A stretch of DNA of 64,000 nucleotides. It comes from Welwitschia mirabilis. Taxonomy: Eukaryota > Gnetophyta > Gnetopsida > Welwitschiales. Below, in pieces: positions 26,040 through 37,800 of this stretch (positions are counted from its first letter, which is position 1; every line of letters begins with the position of its first letter). Under the pieces are notes generated by a model, which worked only from the letters and a program-made list of their open reading frames with translations, ran no database searches and was not told the DNA's origin. The stretch covers positions 237,581,356-237,645,355 of the forward strand of contig JBOZIK010000001.1 in NCBI GenBank assembly GCA_051453625.1. Direction: 5' to 3'. A program made the position numbers and the translations under genes.

Positions 26040-26718
26040 ATAGCATGCAAAAAAGTACCAAGATATTATAAATTCTAAGAGATGTGTGTTAAAAAGTGAA
26101 AGTACTAAAAGAAGAAGTAAAAGTGATTTTGGCTTAGTCCTCACTAGTAATGCAAACATGGTTGTAACTACTATAACCATCAAAAAAATAGTAAAATTCT
26201 TGACCCTAAATCCTATCAAGAATTTGATCAAAAAAAGTCAAAAGACAATGGTTTTTTTTTTATATACTTCATTTAGTTTTCTAAATTCTATGCATATTTT
26301 TCATTTTCCATATTGTCAAGAGGCTAATTCACTCACTATTAGCTATCAAATAAATCATTCTAACATCCATTAGTTTTATGATTTTATCTTTAATAATTTA
26401 TTTAAGGATTAGATTGAGTCTACATTAGGGTTGCCTCATAGGTTTTATGTTTTCATTAAGGTAGATTTTATATTAAACAATCAAAGTGGGAATGGCTGAC
26501 AAATCATTATGAGACCAAGCAGATGCATTCATCTTAGATTGCAAAAGAGAGATTAGACTTGATTCTTGTTGTGGGGTAAGGTTTTTATTAATGATCAAAG
26601 ATCTGTTTAGGTCACTATTTACGAAAATGTATTTTAGTCCACTATCTAAAGGTTTCAAGTTTAGATTTGAGTTTAGATTTTTAGTTTTTATAAAATTTTT
26701 AGAAAAATAGACTATCAT
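26040..26718 (-). pseudogene. Element 1 reverse transcriptase, amino part
   Basis: The frame at 26473-26718 (81 codons) contains LKPLDSGLKYIF and then a L-T-P-Q-Q-E-S-S-L segment with A-W-S-H-N-D-L, the standard entry to plant gypsy RT (K-x-L-P-x-x-L-K-Y-x-[FY]-L ... A-x-x-W-x-x-x-D-[LI]). In another frame, 26130-26200 reads FFDGYSGYN, the RT palm motif A with its Asp. The motif with the paired aspartates (Y-[VM]-D-D) falls in or beyond the gap. At least two frameshifts separate the pieces. Confidence 0.75.
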
Positions 26719-27207
26719 CTCAAACTATTATCTTGAAATTAGTAGTAAATGATCACTTTCAAAATGGAAAATCTCAATTCTACTAAAATCTTGGACTTTT
26801 ATATAATTAATAGATTCAGACTCTCTACTCTCTAGATTAAAAAATTTAGTTTCGAGATAATTAAAATCAAGTTGATCTTCAAAAACATATAAGTTATCTA
26901 CTTCCAACTGGTCATCAAACAATGTTGGTTTGTGAAGCATGGACCATCTTTCCTTAAGTGGACAGTATTGTAAAAATAAATTTGGCCTAATTTCCTCCTC
27001 CACATTCAAATCATTTCCTAAATCTATTATAGCTACATCAAAAACTCTTATTAAAGATATTTTATTTCTAAAATAACACTCCATTAGACTGGTTCTTATA
27101 TCTATAATATAGTGGACTACTACATAGAAAGATCTACCTAGAATTAAATGATATCCATCCTTGTGCTTAACTTATATAACTATAACATCAATAAGGTAGA
27201 TAACTTG
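26719..27207 (-). pseudogene. Element 1 pol linker between protease and RT
   Basis: A 118-codon minus frame (26728-27084) lies exactly between protease and RT. It begins MECYFRNKISLIRVFDVAII and is rich in Asp, Glu and Phe. It has the position and length of the variable protease-RT connector of Athila-type pol. No named domain is seen. It is unusually free of stops for this element. Confidence 0.55.
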
Positions 27208-27411
27208 TCATATTTGAATAACCAAATCCTTAATTACACCTAATGGTTTCTTCACAGAAGTATCAACTATTTCTAAAACAATCCATGTAGTTTTTACTCT
27301 TTCTTCTAACTTAAGTCTCTGACAAATATGCAAGGACATGATGTTAACACTAGCTCCAATATTAATCAAGGCTTTATTAATATTATGGTTTTCTTCTAAA
27401 GTGACACTCAT
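27208..27411 (-). pseudogene. Element 1 protease (retropepsin-like)
   Basis: This 67-codon frame belongs to the aspartic protease that processes Gag-Pol. ALINIGASVNIMSL at residues 14-27 matches the plant gypsy active site (A-L-x-D-[LI]-G-A-S-[VI]-N-[LI]-M-[PS]-L). A typical L-x-L-x-x-x-x-x-T stretch follows, then K-K-P-L-G-V-I-K-D-L. The catalytic aspartate is Asn (residue 17), so the copy would be inactive even if expressed. The frame stays open for the length of the domain. Confidence 0.8.
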
Positions 27412-28840
27412 AGTTACTTCCCTTAGATCTTTAAACTTTGGACATTTTTTGCAAACTAAGTTGTTAATAGATTAAGCTAGAAAGACTTTTCTAGGGATGG
27501 TATGTTTTTATTTCCTCCTAATTAAGTATTTTCATAACTTAGAATATTTTAAATTATCTTGAAAAAGTTTCCAAAATGATAAGTTAATGCTCACATTTTG
27601 CATTAATGCTTTTAGATTATCATCAAAAATAGGATTCACATTTATCCTATTAAGCCATGGTATAGCAAGTTTCTTATGTAAAGAGTTTTTCTTTTATTGT
27701 TTAATAGAGAAGGGAAAAAATGATTTTCTAATATTTCTATATCCTCTTCTTCATCATTTTTATCACTTTATGATGTTAAAGCCTTATGGGTAGAAGGAGC
27801 TATATCATTTTCATTTCTTGTCATTACCTTATAATATTTTATAACTTTATTTAGGTTTGATGAAGATTTAGTGGAAAAATACTCTTGTGGTATTTGATTA
27901 GTAAACATATTTTATTGTAAAATACTTACAAAATTCAATGTAGAAGTTTGTATTNNNNNNNNNNNNNNNNNNNNNNNNNNNNNNNNNNNNNNNNNNNNNN
28001 NNNNNNNNNNNNNNNNNNNNNNNNNNNNNNNNNNNNNNNNNNNNNNNNNNNNNNAGGGATGGTATGTTTTTATTTCCTCCTAATCAAGTATTTTCATAAC
28101 TTAGAATATTTTAAATTATCTTGAAAAAGTTTTCAAAATGATAATTTAATGCTCACATTTTGCATTAATGCTTTTAGATGATCATCAAAAATGGGATTCA
28201 CATTTAGCCTATTAAGCCATGAGATAGCAAGTTTTTTATATAAAAAGTTTTTCTTTTTATTATTTAATAGAGAAGGGAAAAAATAATTTTCTAATATTTT
28301 TATGTCCTCTTATTCATCATTTTTATCACTTTATGATGTTAAAGCCTTATGGGTAGGAAGAGTTATATCATTTTCACTTCTTGTCATTATCTTATAATCT
28401 TTTCTAACTTTGTTTGGGTTTGATAAAGGTTTAGTGGCAAGAGCCCCTTATGGTATTTAGTTAGTAAGCATAGTTTGTTGTAGAATCCTCACAAGGTTTT
28501 CAATGTTTGAGTTTGTCTTTTCAATGTTGGAGTTTATCTTTTCTTGTGTTTTTCTCAACTTCTCAAGGAAATTACTTAGAGGATTACTTTGATTTTAGGA
28601 TTTGGATGAGCTTGCTTGGTTATTTGAGTTATTAGATTAGAAGTACATGTTCTTAAATCTCTTCTTAAATAGTTAGAAGTTAGGATGGTTTGTTTGAAAA
28701 TTTTTGAAGTTATATTATTCATTCATCCTAAGTTAAAAGTTGTTTTGATTTTAGACCTGTCTTTAATTTTGGTTTTACTTGTAGTTTGCAGATCTCTAAT
28801 TGAAAGAATATACTTCCTCATAAATTATCTCTTTGTAAGT
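27412..28840 (-). other. Element 1 gag-protease connector, duplicated across a gap
   Basis: The stretch 27490-27954 matches 28055-28520 at about 93-95 percent by eye, starting 'agggatggtatgtttttatttcctcc' in both, with a 100-N gap between (27955-28054). This is more likely two alleles placed in series than a biological tandem repeat. Frames on either strand here are broken. Confidence 0.7.
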
Positions 28841-29830
28841 TAAAAGCAAAGGACATTCTTTAATAACATGATAATTATCCTCATACAAATCACAAATAGG
28901 AGCTATAACTACATTTTTTTAGTTACCACCTTAGCATCTAGAATCATTTGAGTGTACTTTTTTAAGGTTAAAGTAAAATCCTCTATAATATTGGTTGAAT
29001 CATTTTCAGCTATTATTTAATTTTTTTCATGTTTTACTTCCTTAAGATCTTTAACGATTTGGCCTATAGTTCTATTTTCTCTAGGTAAGAGTTTAGGCCA
29101 TGATTGACTTACTTCTAATAATTCTTCCAATACTTTTTAAGCATTTTCTAATGTTTAATTTAATAAATTACATTCACATGAAAAGTTTACTAGTTGCTTT
29201 GTGTCACCATTTGATCCATTATAAAAGTAGTCTATTAGTTCTTCCTGTGAAAAGGCATCTATAGGGTTCAAATGTAACATAATAAAAAATCTCTAATAAG
29301 TAGAGGTATAGTCTTCATTAGGCATTTATTAAAAGTTGGTAACTTCTTTATTACATTTTTGGATGGTGGTTTCACTCAAAAATCTCTTAATAAAGGCTTT
29401 TTAAACTTGATCCTATAATTTTGGGCTTTTGTAGAGAATTGTTCTCAACTATAGTTTAGCCTTATCTTTTAAAGTAAGGAAGAAGATGACCATGTAGGAT
29501 CTATTACTTATGTGTTTTTTACCATTTCTAGAAGTGAGAACTAATTGTTCTATATTAGCCATGTATTTTAAAGGATCTTCATCAAGTTTACCACTAAAAA
29601 TAGGGAAGGCATTTAAGTTTCTTAGTTCAACATCATCATTAAGAGGTAAGCCAAAAGGGATTTGGATTTTACATTTCTTATTTGAAATGAGATCTCTAAG
29701 GCTGATATGGATATTAGTTCGAACATGAGTGGTTATAGGGATTCCAATGATAAGGGATTAATTTGGTAAGATAGGTTACTTTTGTTTCTGTGATAAGGTA
29801 GACATGGTTCAAAATGAAAAATTCTCATCT
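28840..29830 (-). pseudogene. Element 1 gag (pseudogene)
   Basis: This is a minus-strand capsid-like region. From the amino end it reads a L-N-A-F-P-I-F-x-G block near 29600, then D-E-D-P-L-K-Y, then a K-A-F-I-K-R-F block near 29390, then E-V-T-N-F near 29340 and L-I-D-Y-F-Y-N-G near 29220. This is the canonical order of the plant gypsy gag domain (F-x-G-x-x-x-E-D-P ... W-x-x-L-x-x-A-F-L-x-[RK]-F-F ... L-I-x-x-F-Y-x-G-L). A degenerate Cys/His cluster near 28850-28910 may be the zinc knuckle. Stops occur every few dozen codons. Confidence 0.7.
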
Positions 29831-30483
29831 ATACAATTGTCTAAAAAATTTTCTTTAGTAAAATAAAACTCTAAAAATATGAAAGTAGATATTGTAAGAA
29901 TTTTAAATTTTTCATATCTTTGCTATGCTTAGCTAAGATAGTTTCTAGGTTTGTCAAATATTCTTGAATATTTTCCTTAATAAATAGCTACTCTCTTTGG
30001 TATTTTTCTTTCTTGCCATATTTTATCATGCATGCTTAGTATTAGATGCATAGAGTATCATTCTTGTAGTCATTCAGATGATATTCTGGATAAAAAAAAC
30101 ACAAAAATCACAAAGAAGAAAAAAAAAAATAGAAAACAAAAATGAAAAATTGATATATACAAAAGACTCTGAAAGAAAACTATTATCCACTTGCATCATC
30201 TAGACAATAGAGGGATCAATTAGAAAAATCCTAAAAATTTGTGATAAAAACAAAAATAGAAAAATCATAACATATAAATCATTATCATTACACATTGTTA
30301 AATGATAAAGAGGATGACAAACTTTTTAACATAGAACAGAAAAAAACTTTTATGAAAATAGAAAACCGATACTACAAAAAAAGAAAAACCTACACAACTA
30401 TATAAGATGTTATAGGTAAGCATGTAAACTAAAATCCAAATATGCATCAAAGTAATGACAACTCTCCAACTCTAAACAATCTT
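29831..30483 (-). other. Element 1 leader between PBS and gag
   Basis: This untranslated leader is A-rich on the plus strand, with a 'tgcatcatctagacaatagagg' palindrome-type motif near 30188. No coding is seen. A related stretch precedes the PBS of element 2 (56260-56880). Confidence 0.55.
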
Positions 30484-30503
30484 TCCCAATAATGGTACTA
30501 AGA
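30484..30503 (-). other. Element 1 primer-binding site, tRNA-Asp type
   Basis: The minus strand reads TTAGTACCATTATTGGGAA next to the LTR end. The Athila-type PBS is TTGGCGCCGTTGCCGGGGA. Nearly all differences are G-to-A or C-to-T transitions, as expected after methylation decay. The same site is preserved twice in element 2. Confidence 0.7.
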
Positions 30504-30553
30504 CGTTGCGGTGTGTATTTATGTAATGTTACATCCTTAGTTAAGTTAAATCT
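30504..30553 (-). repeat. Start of element 1 5' LTR (first contig copy)
   Basis: CGTTGCGGTGTGTATTTATG begins the LTR directly after the PBS and matches 31308 onward. The contig ends at 30553. Confidence 0.7.
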
Positions 30554-30653
30554 NNNNNNNNNNNNNNNNNNNNNNNNNNNNNNNNNNNNNNNNNNNNNNN
30601 NNNNNNNNNNNNNNNNNNNNNNNNNNNNNNNNNNNNNNNNNNNNNNNNNNNNN

Positions 30654-31307
30654 CATGAAGAAGACAATATGGTTGTAACCCTTCATGCCTCAGATAGGAG
30701 GCTCCATGCCACCTAAACTAACTTTCATTCTAATACACTATGTAGGAACTTTCGTAGTACTAATTTCAATTAAGGAAGAAGATATTATAGAATATGCCCT
30801 AGTAATAGCATACGGTTACTTATAGAGCTTCATATGAAGCTTATTATAAGTAACTAAAGTCCCTAATGGATGTTTCTTCAAGAGCTTCCTGTCATAGTAC
30901 AACACATTGATGTCATTAATAGTAATGGTCAAATGATCTGCACAGGTCTGGATCATCCTCTCACTCTTTATCAGCTGAATAGATAAGGTAGTCTGAAATT
31001 TATTTTATTAAAGCCATATGAGAAGCATCTGTCCATGATTTCTTCTCTATCAAGTACATGTTCTCCACCTCATTCTCCAGCATTTAGAGGGAATCACTTA
31101 TGTACTTTTATTTCTTGATCCCATGATAAGCCATGTAATAGAAGGACTTCATCATGTCAATCATGTTGTAGAAGTCTCGGAGTGAATTGGGTCATTCACA
31201 TTGTAAAGAATAATAGGGACTAAAATGAGTCAAATGGGTGTGCTTAAAGTCTCATGGTACATCTACTACCTTGGATCAATGATGGCTATAAACATCATCT
31301 AGGTGAG
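30654..31307 (-). other. Unassigned coding-like stretch beside the LTR
   Basis: This sequence sits between a 100-N gap and a full LTR copy and does not match the leader of element 1 or 2. Its minus strand has a coding-like frame with RDFYNMIDMMKSFYYMAYHG, then a Leu/Glu-rich heptad-like part (LENEVENMYLIEKKSW), then, after a frameshift, ADHLTITINDINVLYYDRK. It could be the coiled-coil end of a transposon protein from a related family. No family could be named. Confidence 0.35.
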
Positions 31308-32393
31308 TGTTGCAGTGCATATTTATGTAATATTATATCCTTAGTTAAGTTAAATCTTGTCAATTACAAATATTTTCATAAATACAACACATTAATATAG
31401 AAAGGAGTGACTAAAATGATGTAATCTATCAAAATTTAAAGTACAAATAAGAGAATCAATTTTTATAAGAAAAATCACTTTGTACTCTAACTACAAAAAT
31501 AACCTGAAATGCATGAAAGTAAAATGCAATATAGTTGAACAAAGCTAATGTAGGAAAAGGAAATAACAATGCATCTAACCTAAACTAACCATGCATAATC
31601 TTGATAAATGTTATTATCATAATCTATATGACTAAGAAAACTATCATTAGATCAAAAGTAACATAAGTCATAAGGATAAGAAATAAACATGCATTGAAAT
31701 TATAAAAGAAGTATTTTGTATTAGAACCAGATCTGTGTTATAAATTAGTCAAATCTCAATGGAGGAAGTGCTATCTAATACCATGAAAAACATCTTTCTA
31801 CTATTATAAAGATGGATCTCTAGCCCTTCGATCTCCTAGCATAAGAATTTTAAATGCAAACTAAGAGAAGCAAGAATCAAGGATAAGATCAATATTTATT
31901 GACGCATAAGCCAATAACAATACAGATAGACAAGCGTGATAAAACCATAATAGTTACACTAAGAGAAACAAATAGATAATTGATAGAAGATAAGTAAGCA
32001 TTTAGTGTAAATATTATAATAGTGTTATGTGACTAACCATTCAGATAATAAAGAGGATGATGTCACCTCATAAATAATTCATATCAGCTATCAAATTGAT
32101 TATAATTAGTAACCCTCTTGGCATGAATTAGTTTGTTGTCTATCTGGTCATCTGAATGATGAGATCAATAATGGTCTTTTATAGATCTTCCATTAATGTA
32201 TCAACCTCAATGTTTTGTAGAAAGCTATCTTACAAATGTAAAGCATTAAGTATTTTTCAAAATCTTGTAAATCATCATGGAGATTGAATGTTTTTATTTC
32301 TTTCATATCAACTTCCATTATCACATAAATCAAGCACTTACCTGTCTATTAACTTATAAAACCACTTAAAATACCTAAGTTGGCAATGCAAAA
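31308..32393 (-). repeat. Element 1 5' LTR (complete copy)
   Basis: The copy is 1086 bp, from TGTTGCAGTGCATATTTATG to GGCAATGCAAAA on the plus strand. It aligns with 14419-15491 end to end. The next bases are ATGAT (32394-32398), a one-transition variant of the ATGAC target duplication. Confidence 0.8.
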
Positions 32394-32398
32394 ATGAT

Positions 32399-32653
32399 AA
32401 TCCCTTAAACAATACTATTGCCTATTAACTCATTCTATTATAAGTTTAAAATAATTGTTCAAAATTTTCATACAATATTACTCAATTAATATCATTAAAT
32501 AAATGACCTTATATTCCTTAATAATAATGAGATAATAATTTAATAAAACTATAAGGATTACACATGATGATGGAGAGTTACTGTCTTGTAGTTAGAAACC
32601 CCCATCACAGATCTTGATATGGCATATCTCTTTGTCAAATCATGCATTCCATA
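32399..32653 (+). pseudogene. Element 0 gag flank, alternative contig copy
   Basis: This is the flank of element 1 on one contig. It is the same sequence as 33025-33300 (CCTATTAACTCATTCTATTATAAG in one, CCTGTTAACTCATTC in the other). It belongs to the interrupted gag of element 0. Stops prevent a continuous reading. Confidence 0.5.
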
Positions 32654-32753
32654 NNNNNNNNNNNNNNNNNNNNNNNNNNNNNNNNNNNNNNNNNNNNNNN
32701 NNNNNNNNNNNNNNNNNNNNNNNNNNNNNNNNNNNNNNNNNNNNNNNNNNNNN

Positions 32754-33019
32754 GATGCCACCTCATAAATAATTCATATTAGCTACCAAATTGATAATAA
32801 TTAGCAACCCTATTGGCATGAATTGGTTTGTTTTCTATTTAGTCATCTGAATGATGAGGTGAATAATGGTCTTTAATAGATCTTCCATCAATGTAATATC
32901 CTCAATGTTTTGTAGAAATCTATCTTACAAATGTAAAGCATTAAGAATTTTTCAAAATATTGTAAATCATCATGGAGATTGCATGTTTTTATTTCTTTCA
33001 NNNNNNNNNNAATGCAATA
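32754..33019 (-). repeat. Element 1 5' LTR, second allele-like partial copy
   Basis: Starting within the LTR after a 100-N gap, this repeats 32071-32393 with a few percent difference and ends AATGCAATA at 33019. It is followed by ATGAC (33020-33024). The sequence after it (33025-33332) repeats 32399-32653. Confidence 0.75.
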
Positions 33020-33024
33020 ATGAC

Positions 33025-34250
33025 AAGCACTTAAATAATAGCATTACCTGTTAACTCATTCTATTATAAGTTTAAAATAAGTGTTCAAAATTCTCATACA
33101 ATATTACTTGATTAACACCATGAAATAATTGAACTTGTATTTCTTAATAATAATGAGATAATAATTTAATAAAACTATAAGAATTACACATGATGATGAA
33201 GAGTTACTGTCTTATAGTTAGAAACCCCCATCATAGACCGTGATATGGCATATCTCTTTGTCACATAATGCATTCCATATGTTTCTAGACAACTCAAAAT
33301 GTAGTCATTTAAGACATTTAAAAAAGCTATTANNNNNNNNNNNNNNNNNNNNNNNNNNNNNNNNNNNNNNNNNNNNNNNNNNNNNNNNNNNNNNNNNNNN
33401 NNNNNNNNNNNNNNNNNNNNNNNNNNNNNNNNNNNNNNNNNNNNNNNNNNNNNNNNNNNNNNNNNNNNNNNNNNNNNNNNNNNNNNNNNNNNNNNNNNNN
33501 NNNNNNNNNNNNNNNNNNNNNNNNNNNNNNNNNNNNNNNNNNNNNNNNNNNNNNNNNNNNNNNNNNNATTTCAATAAATTATAGGATAACCTTATTACCC
33601 ACCTCGTCAATAACTATAAAACTCATAATAAATACAAAATCTACAACATCTCTAGCCATCTAAATAATAGCTTCAAACTTAGTAAAAAACCTATGTAGCT
33701 CAAGATTAAAACCAAAGTTAGTCCTAAAACGAAAACTCAATTCAAATATCTAAGAGAAACTTCACTAAATTAGATATAAAGTTAACAAATATCCTTTTAA
33801 TTCTACTACAAGAGGGGGTAATTCAACTACTTCCAATTAGGGAAGAAGATCTAAACACATCAAAACCTAAGATTTATAATAAGTTGCAATATAATGAATA
33901 TGATAGGATTAAGGGACATCACACTAAAAATTTCTTTAATTTAAAACACATTATTTAATATATCATTAAAAACAAAAGAGATATTAAATTTGATACCATT
34001 TTCATAGCTGCAAATGAGCAACTTGAGATATATAATAATCCATTTTCAATACAAGACTTCACATCATAAACCCACAAAATGTAATGGTTCAAAACAATAA
34101 TACCCATTATATAATTTAGACAATCCAAAATTAATTACTAAAATCATTAGAATAAATTATCCAAGAAAACAAATAGAAGGTATAATAATTAGTTAAAATG
34201 GAAGACAATTAAACTCATCCTGCCCCTCAACCAAGGATTCAATTATAATT
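33025..34250 (+). pseudogene. Element 0 gag, 3' part (broken)
   Basis: This is the continuation of the gag cut at 14418. After a 235-N gap (33333-33567), the frame near 33570-33700 is coding-like. Near 33815-34060 it reads a V-I-Q-L-L-P-I block, then R-I-K-G-H-H-T-K-N-F-F-N-L-K-H, then F-I-A-A-N-E-Q-L-E-I-Y-N-N-P. This matches the H-x-x-[KR]-G-H-x-[TI]-x-x-C-x-x-L-[KR]-x-x-[IV] and A-N-E-Q-L-x-I-x-x-N-P signatures that end the Tat/Ogre-type gag. The Cys of the zinc-knuckle-like part is Phe here. Confidence 0.65.
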
Positions 34251-34459
34251 GCATGCCTCTAAAGTAGAGAAGGCATACCACTATCTCTTTTTATTGATCG
34301 AAAACCTTAAGCCTTATAGATAAGCCTTTAAAAGACTATGTAAGGAATGCTTAACATTAAAAACATCTCCAAACTAAAAACCTTCTTCAAACTAAGTAGA
34401 TGTTCCAAAAAATAATAAAGATCATGAAGCCTTCCTATTTCAATCTAAAGAAATCTCAT

Positions 34460-34870
34460 TTAGTTATCAAAAAATCATCATCACTGAATTACCTTATATT
34501 TTAGTAAACATAGACTTTACTAAAGTAGCTAGGGCCTTTATAGATTTTGAAGTTAGATTAAATGTTATTAGATCATCATGTCTCAATAAGCTTAATTTAA
34601 AACATCCACTAGATTCAAAAAAATGAGTGTAACAGTTAGAGATTTCAATGATTATGAACATAAATCTAGGGGAATACTCACCTTAACAATTGAGGTGGCT
34701 CAAAAGGTTAAAGATATTAAATTCCATATGATTGATACTACTATAGTGTTTAATTTACTTCTACATTATCCTTGGATTATGGATACAGGGGTAGTTATAT
34801 TATTACCACACTAAAAGGCCAAGTTTATTGAATTAAAAATCTCAGTGCCTCTAAAAAGAAATCACATAGT
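34460..34870 (+). pseudogene. Element 0 protease region
   Basis: Plus-strand sequence upstream of 34620 reads a R-A-F-I-D-F-E-V-R-L-N-V-I block, the decayed retropepsin active site (A-x-[VI]-D-x-G-[AS]-x-x-N-[VI]-[IL]). Here Asp survives but Gly-Ala/Ser are Glu/Val or neighbours. The open frame at 34623-34814 (63 codons) continues with MSVTVRDFNDYEHKSRGILT and then I-D-T-T-I-V-F-N-L-L-L-H-Y-P-W-I. This matches the flap-to-end signature of Tat/Ogre proteases (D-x-x-x-x-Y-N-L-[IL]-L-G-R-P-W-[IL]). Frameshift between the two parts. Confidence 0.7.
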
Positions 34871-37800
34871 GGTAAATGTTAAAGCACTATCTCAACCATT
34901 TTCCTCATTATTACCTTAAGTTCCAAAGAATTAAATTATTTCATTTCTACATTTTGAACATGATCTTGTGGATTCCGATAGGATAAAATTCTCACAAATT
35001 TCTAATGCACAATTTTTGGATTCAAGATGAGTTTCATTTATTCCCAGTGATTTTTCCATTAGCTTATAATTATTTTCTTCCATTCCAAATTTTTAACCTT
35101 TTTCACTTATCCTTTTTGATCATGGTATTTCATTACATTCATCTACATTTCCTTGTACAAAGCTCTTTTATGCTATCTTCGTATGCAAAACATCAATTNN
35201 NNNNNNNNCTATCATTGAATTTTATCTTTGATCAATTTATTTTATTTTGTTGCATAACATTTTGATACATTCTTATAATAAGTTAATTCTTAAGTGGTTA
35301 AAGTCTTACTTTATAGAAAAATGCACTTTGAGTGACTTTATTAAGTTCTTAATTTAAATGCTAAAAAAGAATTTAGTGTTAATGGATAATAGTTAAGATT
35401 ACATTAATTATTATCATAATACTTTTAATATGATAAAAGAAATTGAGTGGAAAGACCCTCTTGATTGAGAGGTAAGTCTTTCCTTTGTCTTTACCTAAAT
35501 GACTTCTTAGTAGAGTTTCTTGGTTTAAGTCATGTTTTTATTTAATCATCAAATTTATTTGATCGTATGTTAAACTGCATTCAAGTTTTCATAAAAGTAG
35601 TTTTCCTACTTTGGGACATTTACAATGGTTAGATTGGATTTCATCCAATATTAAGACATTTGTATGTCTATGATATTTGATTCCTTATGTTCTTCTATTT
35701 TAGTATCAATTTGTGTCAAATCTAATGCTCATCTTCAGTAGTGAATCTTATAATTTATCATCTTAATGATCAATCAATATTAGAAAAAAAAGAAAAGAAA
35801 AAGGAAAATTGAAGTAAATTAGTAAAATATCAATAATATACACAAAAAAGAAGGAAAAAAAGAAAAAGAAAAAGAAAAAAATTATGATAACCTACCGCAA
35901 GGACACTAGGGTAAATATTCCTAAGAGGGTCCTTTAATAGTGTGATATGATAGCTATGGAAACTCTACTAGAGTATTAGTTAGTTATGATTTGGTTTGGC
36001 TTATAGATCCTTATGTTCTTAGCAGTGGTTGTAATCCCATCATTGTGGTGAATGATGTGCTTTAAAAATTCCATTAACTTAGTTATCCATAANNNNNNNN
36101 NNNNNNNNNNNNNNNNNNNNNNNNNNNNNNNNNNNNNNNNNNNNNNNNNNNNNNNNNNNNNNNNNNNNNNNNNNNNNNNNNNNNNNNNNNNNGGTATTTT
36201 ATTACATTCATCTGCGTTTCCTTTTATAAAGATTTTTATGCTATGTTCTTATGCAAAACATCCATCACTCTACTTGATGATAACATGTTTTAGCTACTTA
36301 TTCTCTTTAATAATTAGACATGTAATTTTCTATTATTATTTTATTCTTAATTCTTTTTGAACCTATTATTGACTTTTATCTTTGATCAATTTATTTTATT
36401 TTATTACATGACATTTGGATACATTTTTATAATAAGTTAATTCTTAAGTGGTTAAAGTCTTAATTTATAGAGAAATGCACTTTGAGTGACTTTATTGAGT
36501 TCTTAATTTAGATGCTAAAAACGAATTTAGTGTTAGTGAATAATAGCTAAGATTACATTAATAATTATCATAGGACTTTTAACATGATAAAATCAATTGA
36601 GTGGAAAGACCCTCTTGATTGAGAGGTAAGTCTTTCCTTTGTCTTTACCTAAATGACTTCTTTATAGAGTTTCTTGATTTAAGTCATTTTTTTATTTAAT
36701 CATTGACTTTCTTTGGTCATATGTTAAACTGCATTCAAATTTTCATAAAAGTAGTTTTCCTACTTAGGGACATTTACAATGGTAAGATAGGATTTCATCC
36801 AATATTAAGACATTTGTATGTCTATGATATTCGATGCCTTATGTTCTTTTATTTTAGTATCGATTTGTGTTAAATCTAATACTCATCTTCAATAGTGAAT
36901 CTTATAATTTATTATCTTAATGATCAATCAATGTTAAAAAAAGGAAAGGAAAAGAAAAAGGGAAATTCAAGTCAATTGGTAAAATATCAATATTATACAC
37001 ACAAAAGAAGGAAAAAAAGAAAAAGAAAAAGAAAAAAAATCATAATATCCTACCACAAGCACACTAGGGTAAATATTTCTAAGAGGGTCCTTTAACATTG
37101 TAATAGCTATGGAAACTCTACTAGAGTATTAGTTAGTTATGATTTGGTTTTGGCTTATAGATCCTTAATCTCTTATTAGTGGTTACAATCCCATAATTGT
37201 GGTGAATGGTGTGCTCTAAAAATTCCATTGACTTAATTATCCATGACTTCAAAACTATGATTTCATGAGAATTCAAAATATATTAATTATTGGATAGTAA
37301 GTTAGTAAGGTGTCATTTGTTGTTATGGCTAATGATTGGATTAAGTTATAGTCCTAATACTATATTGATGTTTTATAGAATCACAATAGAAATTATCATA
37401 ATTATTGTCCTATTTACTTGATAATCTATATTTATTGGTATTGAATCATTACTGACAACATCGAATAATCCTATGATTCATACCAGTGGACATTGCTAGG
37501 TTGACATTTATAGACAATCAAATCAATCTTTTTCATATCTCTATTTATTCATTTCCACTTAATCATTTCCTAGCATTTACAATTAATTATTTCAAAGTTA
37601 TCTCTTACATTTACTCTAAATTTATTCAAGAATATTTCCACTCTTTAGTTAATTCATTGCCTATTAGTATCCAAACTCCTTTTGTCATATGCTTTTCCTT
37701 GGTCATCACTCTTACTTCTTTTGTCTTCCATTTTATTATCTCCTATCTATTATACAATCATTTTGATTTATTTCTATTTCAGTTAATCATGTATTTTTCT

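Larger units (their letters stand above)
14414..33024 (-). mobile_element. Element 1: minus-strand Athila-like Ty3/gypsy retrotransposon
   Basis: The element runs right to left: LTR, PBS, gag, protease, RT, RNase H, integrase, spacer, 3' ORF, polypurine tract, LTR. The bounds are LTR ends at 14419 and 33019, flanked by identical 5-mers ATGAC at 14414-14418 and 33020-33024. A parallel version of the right LTR ends at 32393 and is followed by ATGAT. The tRNA-Asp-type PBS and the pol sequence style both point to the Athila branch. The 18.6-kb span is inflated by a tandem duplication of the 3' region, by repeated contigs beside gaps, and by Ns. Every gene is disabled by stops and frameshifts. Confidence 0.85.
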
